Positions 42,911 through 51,345 are shown, counted from the stretch's first letter. The stretch is 51,489 bases of DNA from SFEL01 sp963640685 (GCA_963640685.1 CAVIAA010000011.1:1-51489); one strand, 5' to 3'. The notes: a model not told the origin generated them from the sequence alone. A program made the numbers and translations.

Positions 42911-44383
42911 TTACATATTTGCCAGCACGCCGGTGGCCTCGTTGAACTCGTTGATGAGCTTATCCAGCTCGTCTGCCTGTGCGTGCATGTCGGTCCAGTA
43001 ATGAGGATCGTACCACTGCTGGTTGATCTCCTCGTAGGTCTTGCCCTGCTGCTCTACCCAAGTGTAGTACTTGAGGTTGTGTACGCGCTTGCGATCCTCG
43101 TAGGAGAGCTCAAGCATGCTGTCTGTGCGCACGCCGTGGAGATGCTCGCTGTAATCGCGCGCAGCGGTGAGCATGTCGTATGCGCCCTGCTGCTCGTTGA
43201 GCTCGTCGATACGGCTGGTGTACATGATCGCGGAGTCGGTAGCGACGGTCGCAACGACGTCGTCCTCGGTCAGCTCATAGTACTTGGCGAACTTGATGCA
43301 GCACAGCATATTGGCAATGCCGGAGATGCCGAGGAAGCTCAGCTTCTCGATGGTATCCGCAGGAACGCCGACTACGTCCTTGAGGTACTTCTTGCCCTCC
43401 TCGCAGTTGAAGAGGCGAAGCAGGTTCTGGGAATCCTCGTCGTCTATGGCAATGACCATATCGGTATTGCGAACGTTGTGTATCCAAGGCACGTGCTTGT
43501 CGCCGATGCCCTCGATGCGGTGGCCGCCGAAGCCGTTCTCAAGCAGAGTCGGGCACTGGAGAGCCTCGCCTACCGCCAGCTTGGAGTAGGGATACTTTTC
43601 CTTGAGCAGGTCGCCCGCGCTCATGGTGCCTGCGGAGCCGGAGGTGAAGCAGGCGCCTGCAAAGCGGCTGGTGGGAGTCTTGATGGACTCGTATGCCTCG
43701 GCGATGGCGTTGCCGGTCACCTGATAGTGCCATACGCAGTTGCCCATCTCTTCAAACTGGTTGAATATGACTACGTCGTCACGGGTGTTGCGCAGCTCCC
43801 AGGTCTTGTCGAATATCTCCTTAACGTTGGACTCGCAGCCCGGAGTCGCGATGACCTCGCCGGCGATCTTGGAGAGCCAGTCAAAGCGTTCCTTGCTCAT
43901 TTCGGCAGGCAGTATCGCTATGCTGTCGCAGGAGAGGAGCTTGGAGTTGAACGCGCCGCCGCGGCAGTAGTTGCCGGTGGAGGGCCAAACGGCCTTGTTA
44001 TAGGTCGCGTCAAACTGGCCGGTAACGAGGCGGGGAACCAGGCAGCCGTAGGAAGCGCCGACCTTATGGCAGCCGGTCGGGAACCATTTGCCTATCATGA
44101 TGATGATCTTGGCCTTTACGCCGGACAGGCTGGAGGGGATCTCGAGGAAGTTTACGCCGCCGTAGGTACCGCCCTGCATTGTGGGCTCGTTGTGCCATGT
44201 GATGCGGAACAGGTTCAGGGGGTCAACATCCCACAGGCCGACCTTCTTCAGGCCTTCCTTGATCTTTTCCGGCACCAGATCGGGGTTCTTCATCTGGGCG
44301 AAGGTGGGCAGTACGATCTTATGGTCGCGCGCGACCTTAATATTGTGCTGCAGCTTCTCGTTGTTCTTTTCAAGATTGATCAT
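42911..44383 (-). CDS. fold type II PLP-dependent enzyme, cysteine-synthase-like, substrate unknown
   Basis: 490 residues from the ATG at 44383 (GAGGTG four bases upstream); an in-frame ATG 12 nt earlier is less well placed. Core motifs of the OASS/threonine-synthase fold: F-P-T-G-C-H-K-V-G-A-S with the likely PLP Lys (near residue 108), W-P-S-T-G-N-Y-C-R-G-G-A for the cofactor, and the phosphate loop S-G-S-A-G-T-M-S-A-G-D followed by H-R-I-E-G-I-G. It is about 150 residues longer than cysteine synthase, mostly at the C-terminus (helical, Tyr/Trp/His-rich: W-Y-D-P-H-Y-W). Databases tend to call such proteins only PLP-dependent beta-subunit-like. thrC and the E2-like gene are neighbours but not in its operon. 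Confidence 0.85.
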   Translation of the reverse strand: MINLEKNNEKLQHNIKVARDHKIVLPTFAQMKNPDLVPEKIKEGLKKVGLWDVDPLNLFRITWHNEPTMQGGTYGGVNFLEIPSSLSGVKAKIIIMIGKWFPTGCHKVGASYGCLVPRLVTGQFDATYNKAVWPSTGNYCRGGAFNSKLLSCDSIAILPAEMSKERFDWLSKIAGEVIATPGCESNVKEIFDKTWELRNTRDDVVIFNQFEEMGNCVWHYQVTGNAIAEAYESIKTPTSRFAGACFTSGSAGTMSAGDLLKEKYPYSKLAVGEALQCPTLLENGFGGHRIEGIGDKHVPWIHNVRNTDMVIAIDDEDSQNLLRLFNCEEGKKYLKDVVGVPADTIEKLSFLGISGIANMLCCIKFAKYYELTEDDVVATVATDSAIMYTSRIDELNEQQGAYDMLTAARDYSEHLHGVRTDSMLELSYEDRKRVHNLKYYTWVEQQGKTYEEINQQWYDPHYWTDMHAQADELDKLINEFNEATGVLANM

Positions 44384-44414
44384 TTTGCACCTCATTGAGA
44401 TAGATTGTTATACT

Positions 44415-44438
44415 CTGCCCATTGGGCAGCAATGCTGC
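44415..44438 (-). other. mutually exclusive small hairpins in the PLP-enzyme leader
   Basis: CTGCCC / GGGCAG (44415-44429) and GCAG / CTGC (44426-44438) share bases 44426-44429, so only one can form in the mRNA leader. No T-run accompanies either. Confidence 0.35.
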
Positions 44439-44455
44439 TTAAACTGTACAGTAAT

Positions 44456-44484
44456 AGTTTAGCGTTTTTTTTAACAGAAGTAAA
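44456..44484 (-). promoter_or_regulatory. candidate promoter of the PLP-enzyme gene
   Basis: TTTACT (44479-44484), 17 nt, TAAACT (44456-44461) on the minus strand. The element AAACTGTACAGT with AGTTT nearby forms a palindrome next to the start site. Confidence 0.4.
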
Positions 44485-44527
44485 GCGAAATCCACAAAAA
44501 ATTTGTTTTAAACTAAAATATTTTGGG

Positions 44528-45226
44528 TCACGCTATGGTTAGAGCCAGTTCCATCATCTTTGTGAAGGTATTTTGCCGCTCATCGGGGGTACATTCCTCA
44601 CCGGTAACGATGTTGTCGGATATGGTGCATATCGCAAGCGCGTTCTTGCCCGCCCTCGCCGCGTTCATATACAGCGCCGCCGCCTCCATCTCGACCGCCA
44701 GCACGCCCATCTTCTGCCATTCGAGGGTGCGCTTGCTGTCATCGTAGAACAGGTCGTTTGAAAGCAGATTGCCGACCCTGTAATTAAGCTCCATCTTCTC
44801 CGCGGTATCCACCGCCTTGCGCAGCAGCTCAAAGCTGGCTATCGGCGCCATATGGCCAAGAAGCTGGAACTGATTTGCATAATCGGTATTATAGCAGGCG
44901 CCCATGCCTATAACGAGGCTGCGAAGGGGTATGTCCTTGTGTATCGCGCCGGCTGAGCCTATGCGGATTATGTTATCCACGCCGAAGAAATTGAACAGCT
45001 CGTAGGAGTATATGCCCATCGACGGCATGCCCATGCCGCTCGCCATTACGCTCACGCGCTTTCCCTTATAGGTGCCGGTATAGCCCTGCACGCCGCGAAC
45101 GTTGTTCACCAGCACGGGGTCTTCAAGAAAGGTCTCCGCGATGAACTTGGAGCGCAGCGGGTCGCCGGGCATAAGCACGGTCTTTGCAAAATCCTTCGGT
45201 TCAGCCTTGATGTGTGGTGTGCTCAT
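44528..45226 (-). CDS. deoD: purine-nucleoside phosphorylase, DeoD type
   Basis: 232 residues, typical of the hexameric bacterial enzyme. It splits purine nucleosides with phosphate to base plus (deoxy)ribose 1-phosphate. Motifs: M-P-G-D-P-L-R near 19-25 (phosphate), R-I-G-S-A-G-A near 87-93, V-E-M-E-A-A-A-L-Y (ribose and base pocket), and the catalytic Asp in T-I-S-D-N-I-V. The start is 3 nt after rmuC, so it is the last gene of the ecf-truA-rmuC-deoD operon. It pairs functionally with the BmpA-type importer and apt. I see no clear terminator after it. Confidence 0.97.
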   Translation of the reverse strand: MSTPHIKAEPKDFAKTVLMPGDPLRSKFIAETFLEDPVLVNNVRGVQGYTGTYKGKRVSVMASGMGMPSMGIYSYELFNFFGVDNIIRIGSAGAIHKDIPLRSLVIGMGACYNTDYANQFQLLGHMAPIASFELLRKAVDTAEKMELNYRVGNLLSNDLFYDDSKRTLEWQKMGVLAVEMEAAALYMNAARAGKNALAICTISDNIVTGEECTPDERQNTFTKMMELALTIA

Positions 45227-45229
45227 TTA

Positions 45230-46588
45230 TCATTCCTCCTCATTGTTATCCGTTGGGCTGCCGCCCTTTTTGCTATCGTAAGCGGGCATATCCGCATATA
45301 CGTCGTCCTCATTCATGGGTATATACAGTCTCACCTCGGCCTCCGGCATTTCGGTTACCTTGCGCAGGCTGGAGCGTATCTGCCGCGTTCGCACGCCTAT
45401 CAGCTTGTCAAGGTCGTCGTTGGCCTTTATGAGCTGCCTCTGTGTATGCGTCAGCACCTCCTCGAACCTGTTGAACTCCGTCTTTACAGCAGAGAGCACC
45501 TTCCATACCTCGCCGCTGCGCTTTTGTATTGCAACACTCCTGAAGCCCATTTGCAGGCTGTTGAGCAGCGCCGCCATTATACTGGGCCCGGCTATACTTA
45601 TTCTATACTCCCTCTGCAGCTTTTCCACAAGGCCGAGCTTCACCGCCTCGGCATACAGCCCCTCCGTCGGCAGGAACATTATGCCGAACTCGGTGGTATA
45701 CGGCGGGTCTATGTATTTATCGCGTATATCCTTTGCAAAGCCTTTTATTCTGGCCTTGAGCGCCTCGCCCGCGGCGGATACTCTCGCCGGGTCCGCGCTG
45801 TCGTAGGCATCCATGAGCTCGTTGTAGGCATCGACCGGGAACTTTGAGTCTATCGGCATCAGCACAGAGCCTCCGTCCTCCGCCGGTATCTTTATTGCAA
45901 ATTCCACCCTGTCCCGCCCCTTCAGGGAGGTGACGACGTTTTCCTCGTACTGCTCCGGCGCGAGCATCTCCTGCAATATCGCGCTCAGCTGTATTTCGCC
46001 GAGTATGCCCCTCGTCTTCACGTTGGAAAGCACCCTCTTCAGGTCGCCGACGCCTACGGCAAGGCTCTGCATCTCGCCCAGCCCCTTATATACCTGCTCC
46101 AGTCTCTCGTTTACAAGCTGGAAGGACTGCGTCATGCGCTCGTTCAGCGTGCGCTGCAGCTTTTCGTCCACTATCTGGCGCATCTCATCCAGCCGCTTGT
46201 TGTTGTCCTCCTGGATCGAGCCGAGCCGCTTTTCCACGGTGCTGCGGATATTATCCAGCTTTTGCTCGTTCTCCAGCGACGAGGTCTTGAGCCTGTTTTC
46301 CATGCTCGCCGCCATATCGCTCACGCTGCGCTGCAGTTGCGCCATGCGCTCTCCCTGCGCCCTTGAAGCGCCCTGCTGGTTTTCCGCAAGCAGCTCGCCA
46401 AGCGAACGAACGCTTTTGCGTACCGAATCCGAAAGCTCCATGCGGAGCTCACGGCTGTCGCTGTCCATCTCGCCCATTATCCTGTACGCTATGCGCTCCT
46501 CTGCCCTGCTCTGGCGCAGGAGAAGCACCGACAGCAGTATCACCGAGGCCAGCGAAAGGACAAGCATTATGTAGAGCAGAATCTCCAT
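45230..46588 (-). CDS. rmuC: DNA recombination protein RmuC
   Basis: 452 residues. An N-terminal membrane helix (about 4-24) is followed by a long coiled coil (about 30-165; repeated R-L-G-S-I-Q-E, L-D-E-M-R-Q) and a C-terminal nuclease-like RmuC domain with the conserved R-G-I-L-G-E-I-Q-L, E-F-A-I-K-I-P and P-I-D-S-K-F-P segments. RmuC limits inversions between short repeats in E. coli; its mechanism is unclear. AAGGAGAAAG lies about 12 nt before the ATG. Seventh gene of the operon that starts at ecfA1. Confidence 0.95.
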   Translation of the reverse strand: MEILLYIMLVLSLASVILLSVLLLRQSRAEERIAYRIMGEMDSDSRELRMELSDSVRKSVRSLGELLAENQQGASRAQGERMAQLQRSVSDMAASMENRLKTSSLENEQKLDNIRSTVEKRLGSIQEDNNKRLDEMRQIVDEKLQRTLNERMTQSFQLVNERLEQVYKGLGEMQSLAVGVGDLKRVLSNVKTRGILGEIQLSAILQEMLAPEQYEENVVTSLKGRDRVEFAIKIPAEDGGSVLMPIDSKFPVDAYNELMDAYDSADPARVSAAGEALKARIKGFAKDIRDKYIDPPYTTEFGIMFLPTEGLYAEAVKLGLVEKLQREYRISIAGPSIMAALLNSLQMGFRSVAIQKRSGEVWKVLSAVKTEFNRFEEVLTHTQRQLIKANDDLDKLIGVRTRQIRSSLRKVTEMPEAEVRLYIPMNEDDVYADMPAYDSKKGGSPTDNNEEE

Positions 46589-46609
46589 TGGCGTTTTCGT
46601 CTTTCTCCT

Positions 46610-47092
46610 TTATGTGCGTATGGTGTCTATCCCTCTGGATATTATTGAGCCGAGCAGAGCGCCCGCCGCCGCCTGAAGCAGGTTTGCGGGCACCGATATG
46701 AGTGCGGTGGCGGCGCCGTATATTATGCACTCATACAGGAAGTAGCCCAGCACCATAGCCGCGCCGCAGATGAGGAACCGGGGTATCATCGCCTTGACCT
46801 TCCCTGCGAGCTTTACCGAAAGCAGCGCCATGATGCCCTTTATTACAAATGTTGCCGGTGCGTAAAGCGCGCTGCCCAGCAGCAGGTCTGCTATCATACT
46901 GCCGACGGCGGCAGCCGCAACGCCCCAGGGCCAGCCAAGAAGATGTGCCGAGGCGTACACCGCAGCATCGCCGGCGTTAGCATAGGCTCCCTGAACGCCG
47001 GGAATGGGTATCGCCGCAAACATCGTCGTCACGACGACCACGGCGCACATAAGCCCCGCCCAAGTTAGTGTCTTTACCTTGTCCTGCTTCAT
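46610..47092 (-). CDS. ECF transporter substrate-binding (S) component
   Basis: 160 residues with five or six membrane helices. The N-terminus L-T-W-A-G-L-M-C-A-V-V-V-V-T-T, then Y-A-N-A-G-D-A-A-V-Y near 36-45 and A-T-F-V-I-K-G-I-M-A-L near 80-90, are typical of ECF S proteins (pfam ECF_trnsprt). The ligand is usually a vitamin but cannot be named from sequence; no riboswitch is seen that would reveal it. It is in the same operon as the energising EcfA1-EcfA2-EcfT module, separated from it by the 137-residue protein and truA. AAAGGAG precedes the ATG. Confidence 0.88.
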   Translation of the reverse strand: MKQDKVKTLTWAGLMCAVVVVTTMFAAIPIPGVQGAYANAGDAAVYASAHLLGWPWGVAAAAVGSMIADLLLGSALYAPATFVIKGIMALLSVKLAGKVKAMIPRFLICGAAMVLGYFLYECIIYGAATALISVPANLLQAAAGALLGSIISRGIDTIRT

Positions 47093-47107
47093 AACATTAC
47101 TTCTCCT

Positions 47108-47872
47108 TTATCCCTGCAAAATTTTAAGCGTATCAAAGCCCGGGTACTCCACCCGATAAAGCATAAGCCCATGCGCCGGCGCGGTAGCACCCGCATCCCT
47201 CCTGTCAAGGGTCTCCAGCGCCGTTTTTATAGAGTCCTCCGGCCTCCTGCCGGTGCCTATTTCAAGCAGCGTGCCTACGACTATGCGCACCATGTTATAC
47301 ATAAAGCCGCTGCCCGCGATGTCAAATGTCAGTATGCTGCCGTCTCTGCTCCATTCCGCCCGATAGATCCTGCGAACGGTGCTTTCCAGCTCGGTTCCGG
47401 CGGACTTGAAGGCTGCAAAGTCATGCTCACCCGTCAGCGCCGCAGCCGCCCTGTTCATGCTTTCCATATCCAGCGCGTAGTGATAATGCAGCACCGTGTT
47501 TCTATCGAACGCCCCGGCATGCGGGGAATTGCGCACGGTATACCTGTAATGCTTTCTTACCACGTCAAACCTTGCGTGGAAGCCCTCCGCCCTGTCGCTG
47601 TATATTACCCTTATATCCCTCGGCAGCCCGACGTTCAGCGCATATGCGAATTTATCCGGCGGTATGCGGCTTTGTGTATCAAAGTGCGCGACCTGTGCGA
47701 GCGCGTGTACGCCGCTGTCGGTCCGCCCCGAGGCGTGCAGCACACACCGCTCACCAGTCAGCTTTAAAAGCTCGTTTTCTATTACCTGCTGCACGGCGGT
47801 GCCGTTTGGCTGCGTCTGCCAGCCAACGTATCCCGTCCCGTCATACTGTATTACAAGCCTTATCCTCGCCAT
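47108..47872 (-). CDS. truA: tRNA pseudouridine(38-40) synthase
   Basis: 254 residues, full length. TruA modifies U38-U40 in the anticodon stem of many tRNAs. The catalytic Asp52 sits in G-R-T-D-S-G-V-H-A. The opening Y-D-G-T-G-Y-V-G-W-Q and the late G-S-G-F-M-Y-N-M-V-R are diagnostic. It lies 4 nt after the 137-residue unknown gene and 15 nt before the S component. Linkage of truA to ecfA1-ecfA2-ecfT is common in Firmicutes. Confidence 0.98.
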   Translation of the reverse strand: MARIRLVIQYDGTGYVGWQTQPNGTAVQQVIENELLKLTGERCVLHASGRTDSGVHALAQVAHFDTQSRIPPDKFAYALNVGLPRDIRVIYSDRAEGFHARFDVVRKHYRYTVRNSPHAGAFDRNTVLHYHYALDMESMNRAAAALTGEHDFAAFKSAGTELESTVRRIYRAEWSRDGSILTFDIAGSGFMYNMVRIVVGTLLEIGTGRRPEDSIKTALETLDRRDAGATAPAHGLMLYRVEYPGFDTLKILQG

Positions 47873-47876
47873 CGTA

Positions 47877-48290
47877 TCATTCCTTAGTCAGCGGTAGCAG
47901 CTCGCTGGTGCTCATACGCTGTATAAAGCACAGCTCGGCCGCGCCGTCCCTTGTGAACAGCGTCACAACGTCCCTGTTTTCCAGCGTAAGCAGCAACAGC
48001 GTTATATATCCCCTTGCGTTTACATCGGAGGGGAAGCCTCCCTCGCGACTGACCTCGACCGCCTCGGAGAGATCCTGTCCCGAAAGGATCTCCTGTATGG
48101 TCGAGCTTTCGAAGCTGCCGGCGTTATAAAAGTCATCGTCATTTAGGGTATAGCCGTATTCCCTGAGCACATCCCCCGCCGCGGCGTATGGGTGGCTTTC
48201 GGTAATTGAGCCGTTGAGGAGCAGCGCACCCGCTATCAGCAGCGCCGCGACCGCAAGCATTATTATCCTTGTGCTCTTCTTAAGCTCCAT
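47877..48290 (-). CDS. small membrane-anchored extracellular protein, unknown
   Basis: 137 residues. One N-terminal hydrophobic segment (about 8-25) acts as a signal or anchor, with a polar domain of about 110 residues outside: G-Y-T-L-N-D-D-D-F-Y-N-A-G-S-F near 45-60, then a serine/acid-rich stretch and a closing beta-rich part (L-L-L-L-T-L-E-N-R-D-V-V-T-L-F-T). I recognise no family. It begins 4 nt after ecfT and ends 4 nt before truA, so it is certainly co-expressed with the ECF module; a link to that transporter is only positional. Confidence 0.75.
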   Translation of the reverse strand: MELKKSTRIIMLAVAALLIAGALLLNGSITESHPYAAAGDVLREYGYTLNDDDFYNAGSFESSTIQEILSGQDLSEAVEVSREGGFPSDVNARGYITLLLLTLENRDVVTLFTRDGAAELCFIQRMSTSELLPLTKE

Positions 48291-48294
48291 ACCC

Positions 48295-49098
48295 CTATAT
48301 CACCGCCTGCACAGCTATTATACCGCCTATGAGCAGCGCCATTGAAAGCGCCGCTATCAGGTCATTTCCCGTGTATTTCAGCACCGTCATTCTGGTGCGT
48401 CCCTCGCCGCCGTGGTAGCAGCGGCTCTCCATTGCCATTGCAAGCTCGTCCGCCCGCCTGAAGGCGGAAACGAACAGCGGAACGAGTATCGTTACCATCG
48501 CCTTTGCCCTGTCCATCAAGCTGCCGGTCTCAAAGTCCGCCCCGCGCACGGTCTGCGCCTTGGTTATCTTATCCGCCTCCTCTATCAGGGTCGGTATGAA
48601 CCTGAGCGCTATCGTCATCATCATTGCAAGCTCATGCGCCGGGAAGCCAAAGCGCGAAAGGGGCGAAAGCAGCCGCTCCAGCCCGTCGGTCAGCGCTATC
48701 GGCGTCGTCGTCAGCGTCATGAGCGAGGTTCCGGAAACCAGCAGCACCAGCCTTACCGAAATATACACCGCCTGGCGCAGCCCGCCTTCGGTTATCCTTA
48801 TTATCCACCACTCTGCAAGCACGTCGCCAGACGAGGTGACGAGCAGGTTTATTATGAACATGAATACCAGAATGAACTTCAACGGCTTAAGTGACCGCCA
48901 AAGGTAGCTAACCGGCACGCCGGCTATCGCCGTCACCGCAATTACATAAGCCGCAACGGGTATAAACAGCCACATATTGCCCACCACGAACACAGCGGCA
49001 ATATACGCAAACATGAGCAGCAGCTTTGTCCTCGGATCCAGCCTGTGAACAAATGAATCACCCGGAAAATATTGGCCAAGCGTTACATCCTTAAGCAC
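48295..49098 (-). CDS. ecfT: ECF transporter transmembrane component EcfT
   Basis: 267 residues. The start M-L-K-D-V-T-L-G-Q-Y-F-P-G-D-S-F-V-H-R-L-D-P-R-T-K is diagnostic. Five or six helices surround the long cytosolic coupling region, which carries two A-R-G-type motifs (Q-T-V-R-G-A-D-F near 177-184 and M-E-S-R-C-Y-H-G-G-E-G-R-T near 226-238) that contact the two ATPases. It overlaps ecfA2 by 8 nt. It scaffolds EcfA1, EcfA2 and interchangeable S components for vitamin uptake. Confidence 0.96.
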   Translation of the reverse strand: MLKDVTLGQYFPGDSFVHRLDPRTKLLLMFAYIAAVFVVGNMWLFIPVAAYVIAVTAIAGVPVSYLWRSLKPLKFILVFMFIINLLVTSSGDVLAEWWIIRITEGGLRQAVYISVRLVLLVSGTSLMTLTTTPIALTDGLERLLSPLSRFGFPAHELAMMMTIALRFIPTLIEEADKITKAQTVRGADFETGSLMDRAKAMVTILVPLFVSAFRRADELAMAMESRCYHGGEGRTRMTVLKYTGNDLIAALSMALLIGGIIAVQAVI

Positions 49099-49936
49099 GC
49101 TGCCCCCTTCCCAGCAGGTAATCCGCCATGTCGTCTATTGTATATATTTCCGGCACGTCCATTCCCCTATCCCTTAAAAGGCTACCGAGGGCAGATGCCG
49201 CAGGGAGATCCAGCCCCATCTCCTCAAGCGGCAGCCTGCCGCCGAATATCTCGGCAGGGGTACCCACGGCTATGAGCCTGCCTTCCTGCATGACGGCTAC
49301 CCTGTCGCTGTATGCCGCTATATCGTCCATTGAATGGGATACCATTATGACTGCGCAGCCGGTTTCGCGGCGTATCCCGTCGAGCGTCTCCAGTATGGAC
49401 TGCCTGCCCGCAGGATCCAGCCCCGCCATAGGCTCGTCCAGTATGAGATAATCCGGCTCCATAGCTATTATGCCGGCAAGCGCAGCCCTGCGCTTTTCGC
49501 CGCCGGAAAGCTCAAACGGGGATTTTTCCGCAAATTTATCGTATTCAAGCCCAACAAGCCGCATTGCCCGCCTTACCCGCCTGTCAATCTCCTCCTGCTC
49601 CAGCCTCATGTTTTTGGGACCGAAGGCTATATCCTTTGCGACCGTCTCCTCAAAGAGCTGATACTCAGGGTACTGAAACACCAGCCCGACCTTTTTTCTG
49701 CCCTCTATGCGCTGCTTTTTGTCGGCAAAATCCATGCCGTCAACTATGACAGTGCCCTCCTCCGGCGGCATTATGCCGCTCATATGCTGCAAAAGGGTGG
49801 ATTTTCCGCTTCCGGTATGGCCGATCATGCCGAAAAACTCCCCTTTTTCGATGGTCAGCTCTATATCCTTCAGCGCAGCCCTTCCATCGGTGCCGCTCGT
49901 ATAGGTATAAGAAAGCCTTTTTACTTCAATAGGCAT
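49091..49936 (-). CDS. ecfA2: ECF transporter ATPase EcfA2
   Basis: 281 residues. Walker A G-H-T-G-S-G-K-S-T (about 38-46), Q-loop F-Q-Y-P-E-Y-Q-L-F, signature L-S-G-G-E-K-R-R, Walker B L-I-L-D-E-P-M-A-G-L-D-P and the H-loop S-H-S-M-D-D. The Q-Y-P-E-Y-Q-L-F-E segment distinguishes EcfA2 from EcfA1. It overlaps ecfA1 by 16 nt and ecfT by 8 nt. Its partner is EcfA1. Confidence 0.96.
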   Translation of the reverse strand: MPIEVKRLSYTYTSGTDGRAALKDIELTIEKGEFFGMIGHTGSGKSTLLQHMSGIMPPEEGTVIVDGMDFADKKQRIEGRKKVGLVFQYPEYQLFEETVAKDIAFGPKNMRLEQEEIDRRVRRAMRLVGLEYDKFAEKSPFELSGGEKRRAALAGIIAMEPDYLILDEPMAGLDPAGRQSILETLDGIRRETGCAVIMVSHSMDDIAAYSDRVAVMQEGRLIAVGTPAEIFGGRLPLEEMGLDLPAASALGSLLRDRGMDVPEIYTIDDMADYLLGRGQRA

Positions 49937-50739
49937 ATTGCGTCTGCAAGCTCCTCTGCTGTTATGAGGTCCGCCGGTATATCCATTCCCCCGGCTATTA
50001 GTTTGTCCCTGAGCTGCGCTATCGGCGGTAGGCCGAGACCCCTTTCCTTAAGCTCCGCGCCGCGGCTGAAGACCTTTCTCGGGCTTCCCTCGACTACAAG
50101 CTCTCCTTTGGCCATTACGGCCACCCTATCCGCCCTCAGCGCCTCCTCCATATACTGCGTTATCATGACTACGGTCATTCCGCGCTCGCGGTTCAGACGG
50201 TTTACTATATCCAATACGTCCCGCCTGCCCTGCGGGTCAAGCATCGCGGTCGCCTCGTCCAGCACCATTACCTCCGGCTCCATCGCCAGCATGCCTGCTA
50301 TGGCTATTCGTTGCTTTTGCCCGCCGGAGAGCATATGCGGTGCGCTCCGTGCATACTCCTCCATGCCGACGGCTGCAAGGGCAGCCTTTACCCGCCTGCG
50401 TATCTCCTCTGACTCGAGGCCGAGGTTTTCCGGCCCGAAGGCGACGTCCTCCTCAACTATTGTTGTAACTATCTGGTTATCCGGATTCTGGAACACCATG
50501 CCGACCCTGCGGCGTATATCGAGCATGTTCTTTTCATCCGCCGTGTCCATTCCGTCCACGATAACCCTACCCTCGCTCGGCAGCATAAGGGCATTAAGGT
50601 GCTTTGCAAGTGTACTCTTGCCGCTGCCGTTATGCCCGACGATGGCCAGCATCTCGCCCTTGTTTATTTTCAGCGATACGTCTCTAAGAGCAGTATGCTC
50701 CGCATCGTATCTGTATGTCAGGTGGTCAACAGTTATCAT
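49921..50739 (-). CDS. ecfA1: ECF transporter ATPase EcfA1
   Basis: 272 residues from ATG 50739. TTG at 50745 is an alternative with AAGGA 10 nt upstream; the frame further up crosses the promoter. Walker A G-H-N-G-S-G-K-S (35-42), Q-loop F-Q-N-P-D-N-Q, signature L-S-G-G-Q-K-Q-R, Walker B M-V-L-D-E-A-T-A-M-L-D-P. At the H-loop position the residue is Gln (I-T-Q-Y-M-E-E), a substitution known in some EcfA1 proteins. First gene of the eight-gene ecf-truA-rmuC-deoD operon. Confidence 0.95.
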   Translation of the reverse strand: MITVDHLTYRYDAEHTALRDVSLKINKGEMLAIVGHNGSGKSTLAKHLNALMLPSEGRVIVDGMDTADEKNMLDIRRRVGMVFQNPDNQIVTTIVEEDVAFGPENLGLESEEIRRRVKAALAAVGMEEYARSAPHMLSGGQKQRIAIAGMLAMEPEVMVLDEATAMLDPQGRRDVLDIVNRLNRERGMTVVMITQYMEEALRADRVAVMAKGELVVEGSPRKVFSRGAELKERGLGLPPIAQLRDKLIAGGMDIPADLITAEELADAICLLK

Positions 50740-50779
50740 ATTCAAGCCGCAGTATCCTTCAAGTCGCTTTTTATGCCAC

Positions 50780-50788
50780 ATTATACCA
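50780..50788 (-). promoter_or_regulatory. extended -10 promoter of the ecf operon
   Basis: TGGTATAAT on the minus strand (TGn plus perfect -10), set in TGTGGTATAATGTGG, with TGTGG on both sides. Weak -35. About 40 nt before the start. Confidence 0.6.
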
Positions 50789-50902
50789 CACAGAATCAAA
50801 CTATTCCACCGTTGAACGCTTTTCCCGCGCACCCGCAGTTATTGCAGTTATTTAAGACTTTATTTATTTGCAAAAAAAACGCTTAAATTTGGCCGTTCTT
50901 TA

Positions 50903-50911
50903 TGTTATAAT
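50903..50911 (+). promoter_or_regulatory. extended -10 promoter of the zinc-ribbon membrane-protein gene
   Basis: TGTTATAAT, perfect extended -10, about 33 nt before the ATG at 50944. No good -35. Confidence 0.55.
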
Positions 50912-50943
50912 CCTACGGTAAACGAAATACGGAGGTATTTATT

Positions 50944-51345
50944 ATGATAAAATGTCCTAAATGCGGTAAGGAATACCGCGATGACGCCGTTTTCTGTACC
51001 GACTGTGGTATCAGGCTCCACGAAGCCACCGCCCCGACCGGCGAGACCTACCACAACGCTGCCGTCCCCGGCGCCGTTCTTACGCCGGACAGCAAACCGC
51101 TTTCAATGTGGGATTTTTTCCTTATGGAGCTGGTTACAAAGATACCCATACTGCGCATCGTGCTGTACTGCGTATGGGGCTTCTCGCAGGATACCAACGA
51201 AAACCGCAAAAACTGGTCCCGCGCTCAGCTCATTTGGCTGGCGATAGGCATAGTTTTCTTTGTGATTTGCATCGCTCTGCTGGGGCTGCTCGCCGGCACC
51301 ACGGCCACCATTATCGGCACCATTGCGGATTACCTGAACTTCTGA
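50944..51345 (+). CDS. zinc-ribbon membrane protein, unknown function
   Basis: 133 residues, GGAGG 8 nt before the ATG. The N-terminus is a double-CxxC zinc ribbon (M-I-K-C-P-K-C-G ... F-C-T-D-C-G, residues 4-21). A polar linker follows, then an amphipathic or membrane-facing segment (about 62-80) and one clear membrane helix (about 98-122). Similar zinc-ribbon plus membrane proteins are frequent in Clostridia and uncharacterised. It stands alone next to the IS end, and I see no terminator between it and the IS. Confidence 0.78.
   Translation: MIKCPKCGKEYRDDAVFCTDCGIRLHEATAPTGETYHNAAVPGAVLTPDSKPLSMWDFFLMELVTKIPILRIVLYCVWGFSQDTNENRKNWSRAQLIWLAIGIVFFVICIALLGLLAGTTATIIGTIADYLNF

Noticed and set aside
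42851..44398. Plus-strand open frame of 515 codons
   Set aside because: It is antisense to the PLP enzyme, which shows clear fold-II motifs; the plus frame shows none and starts inside a terminator.
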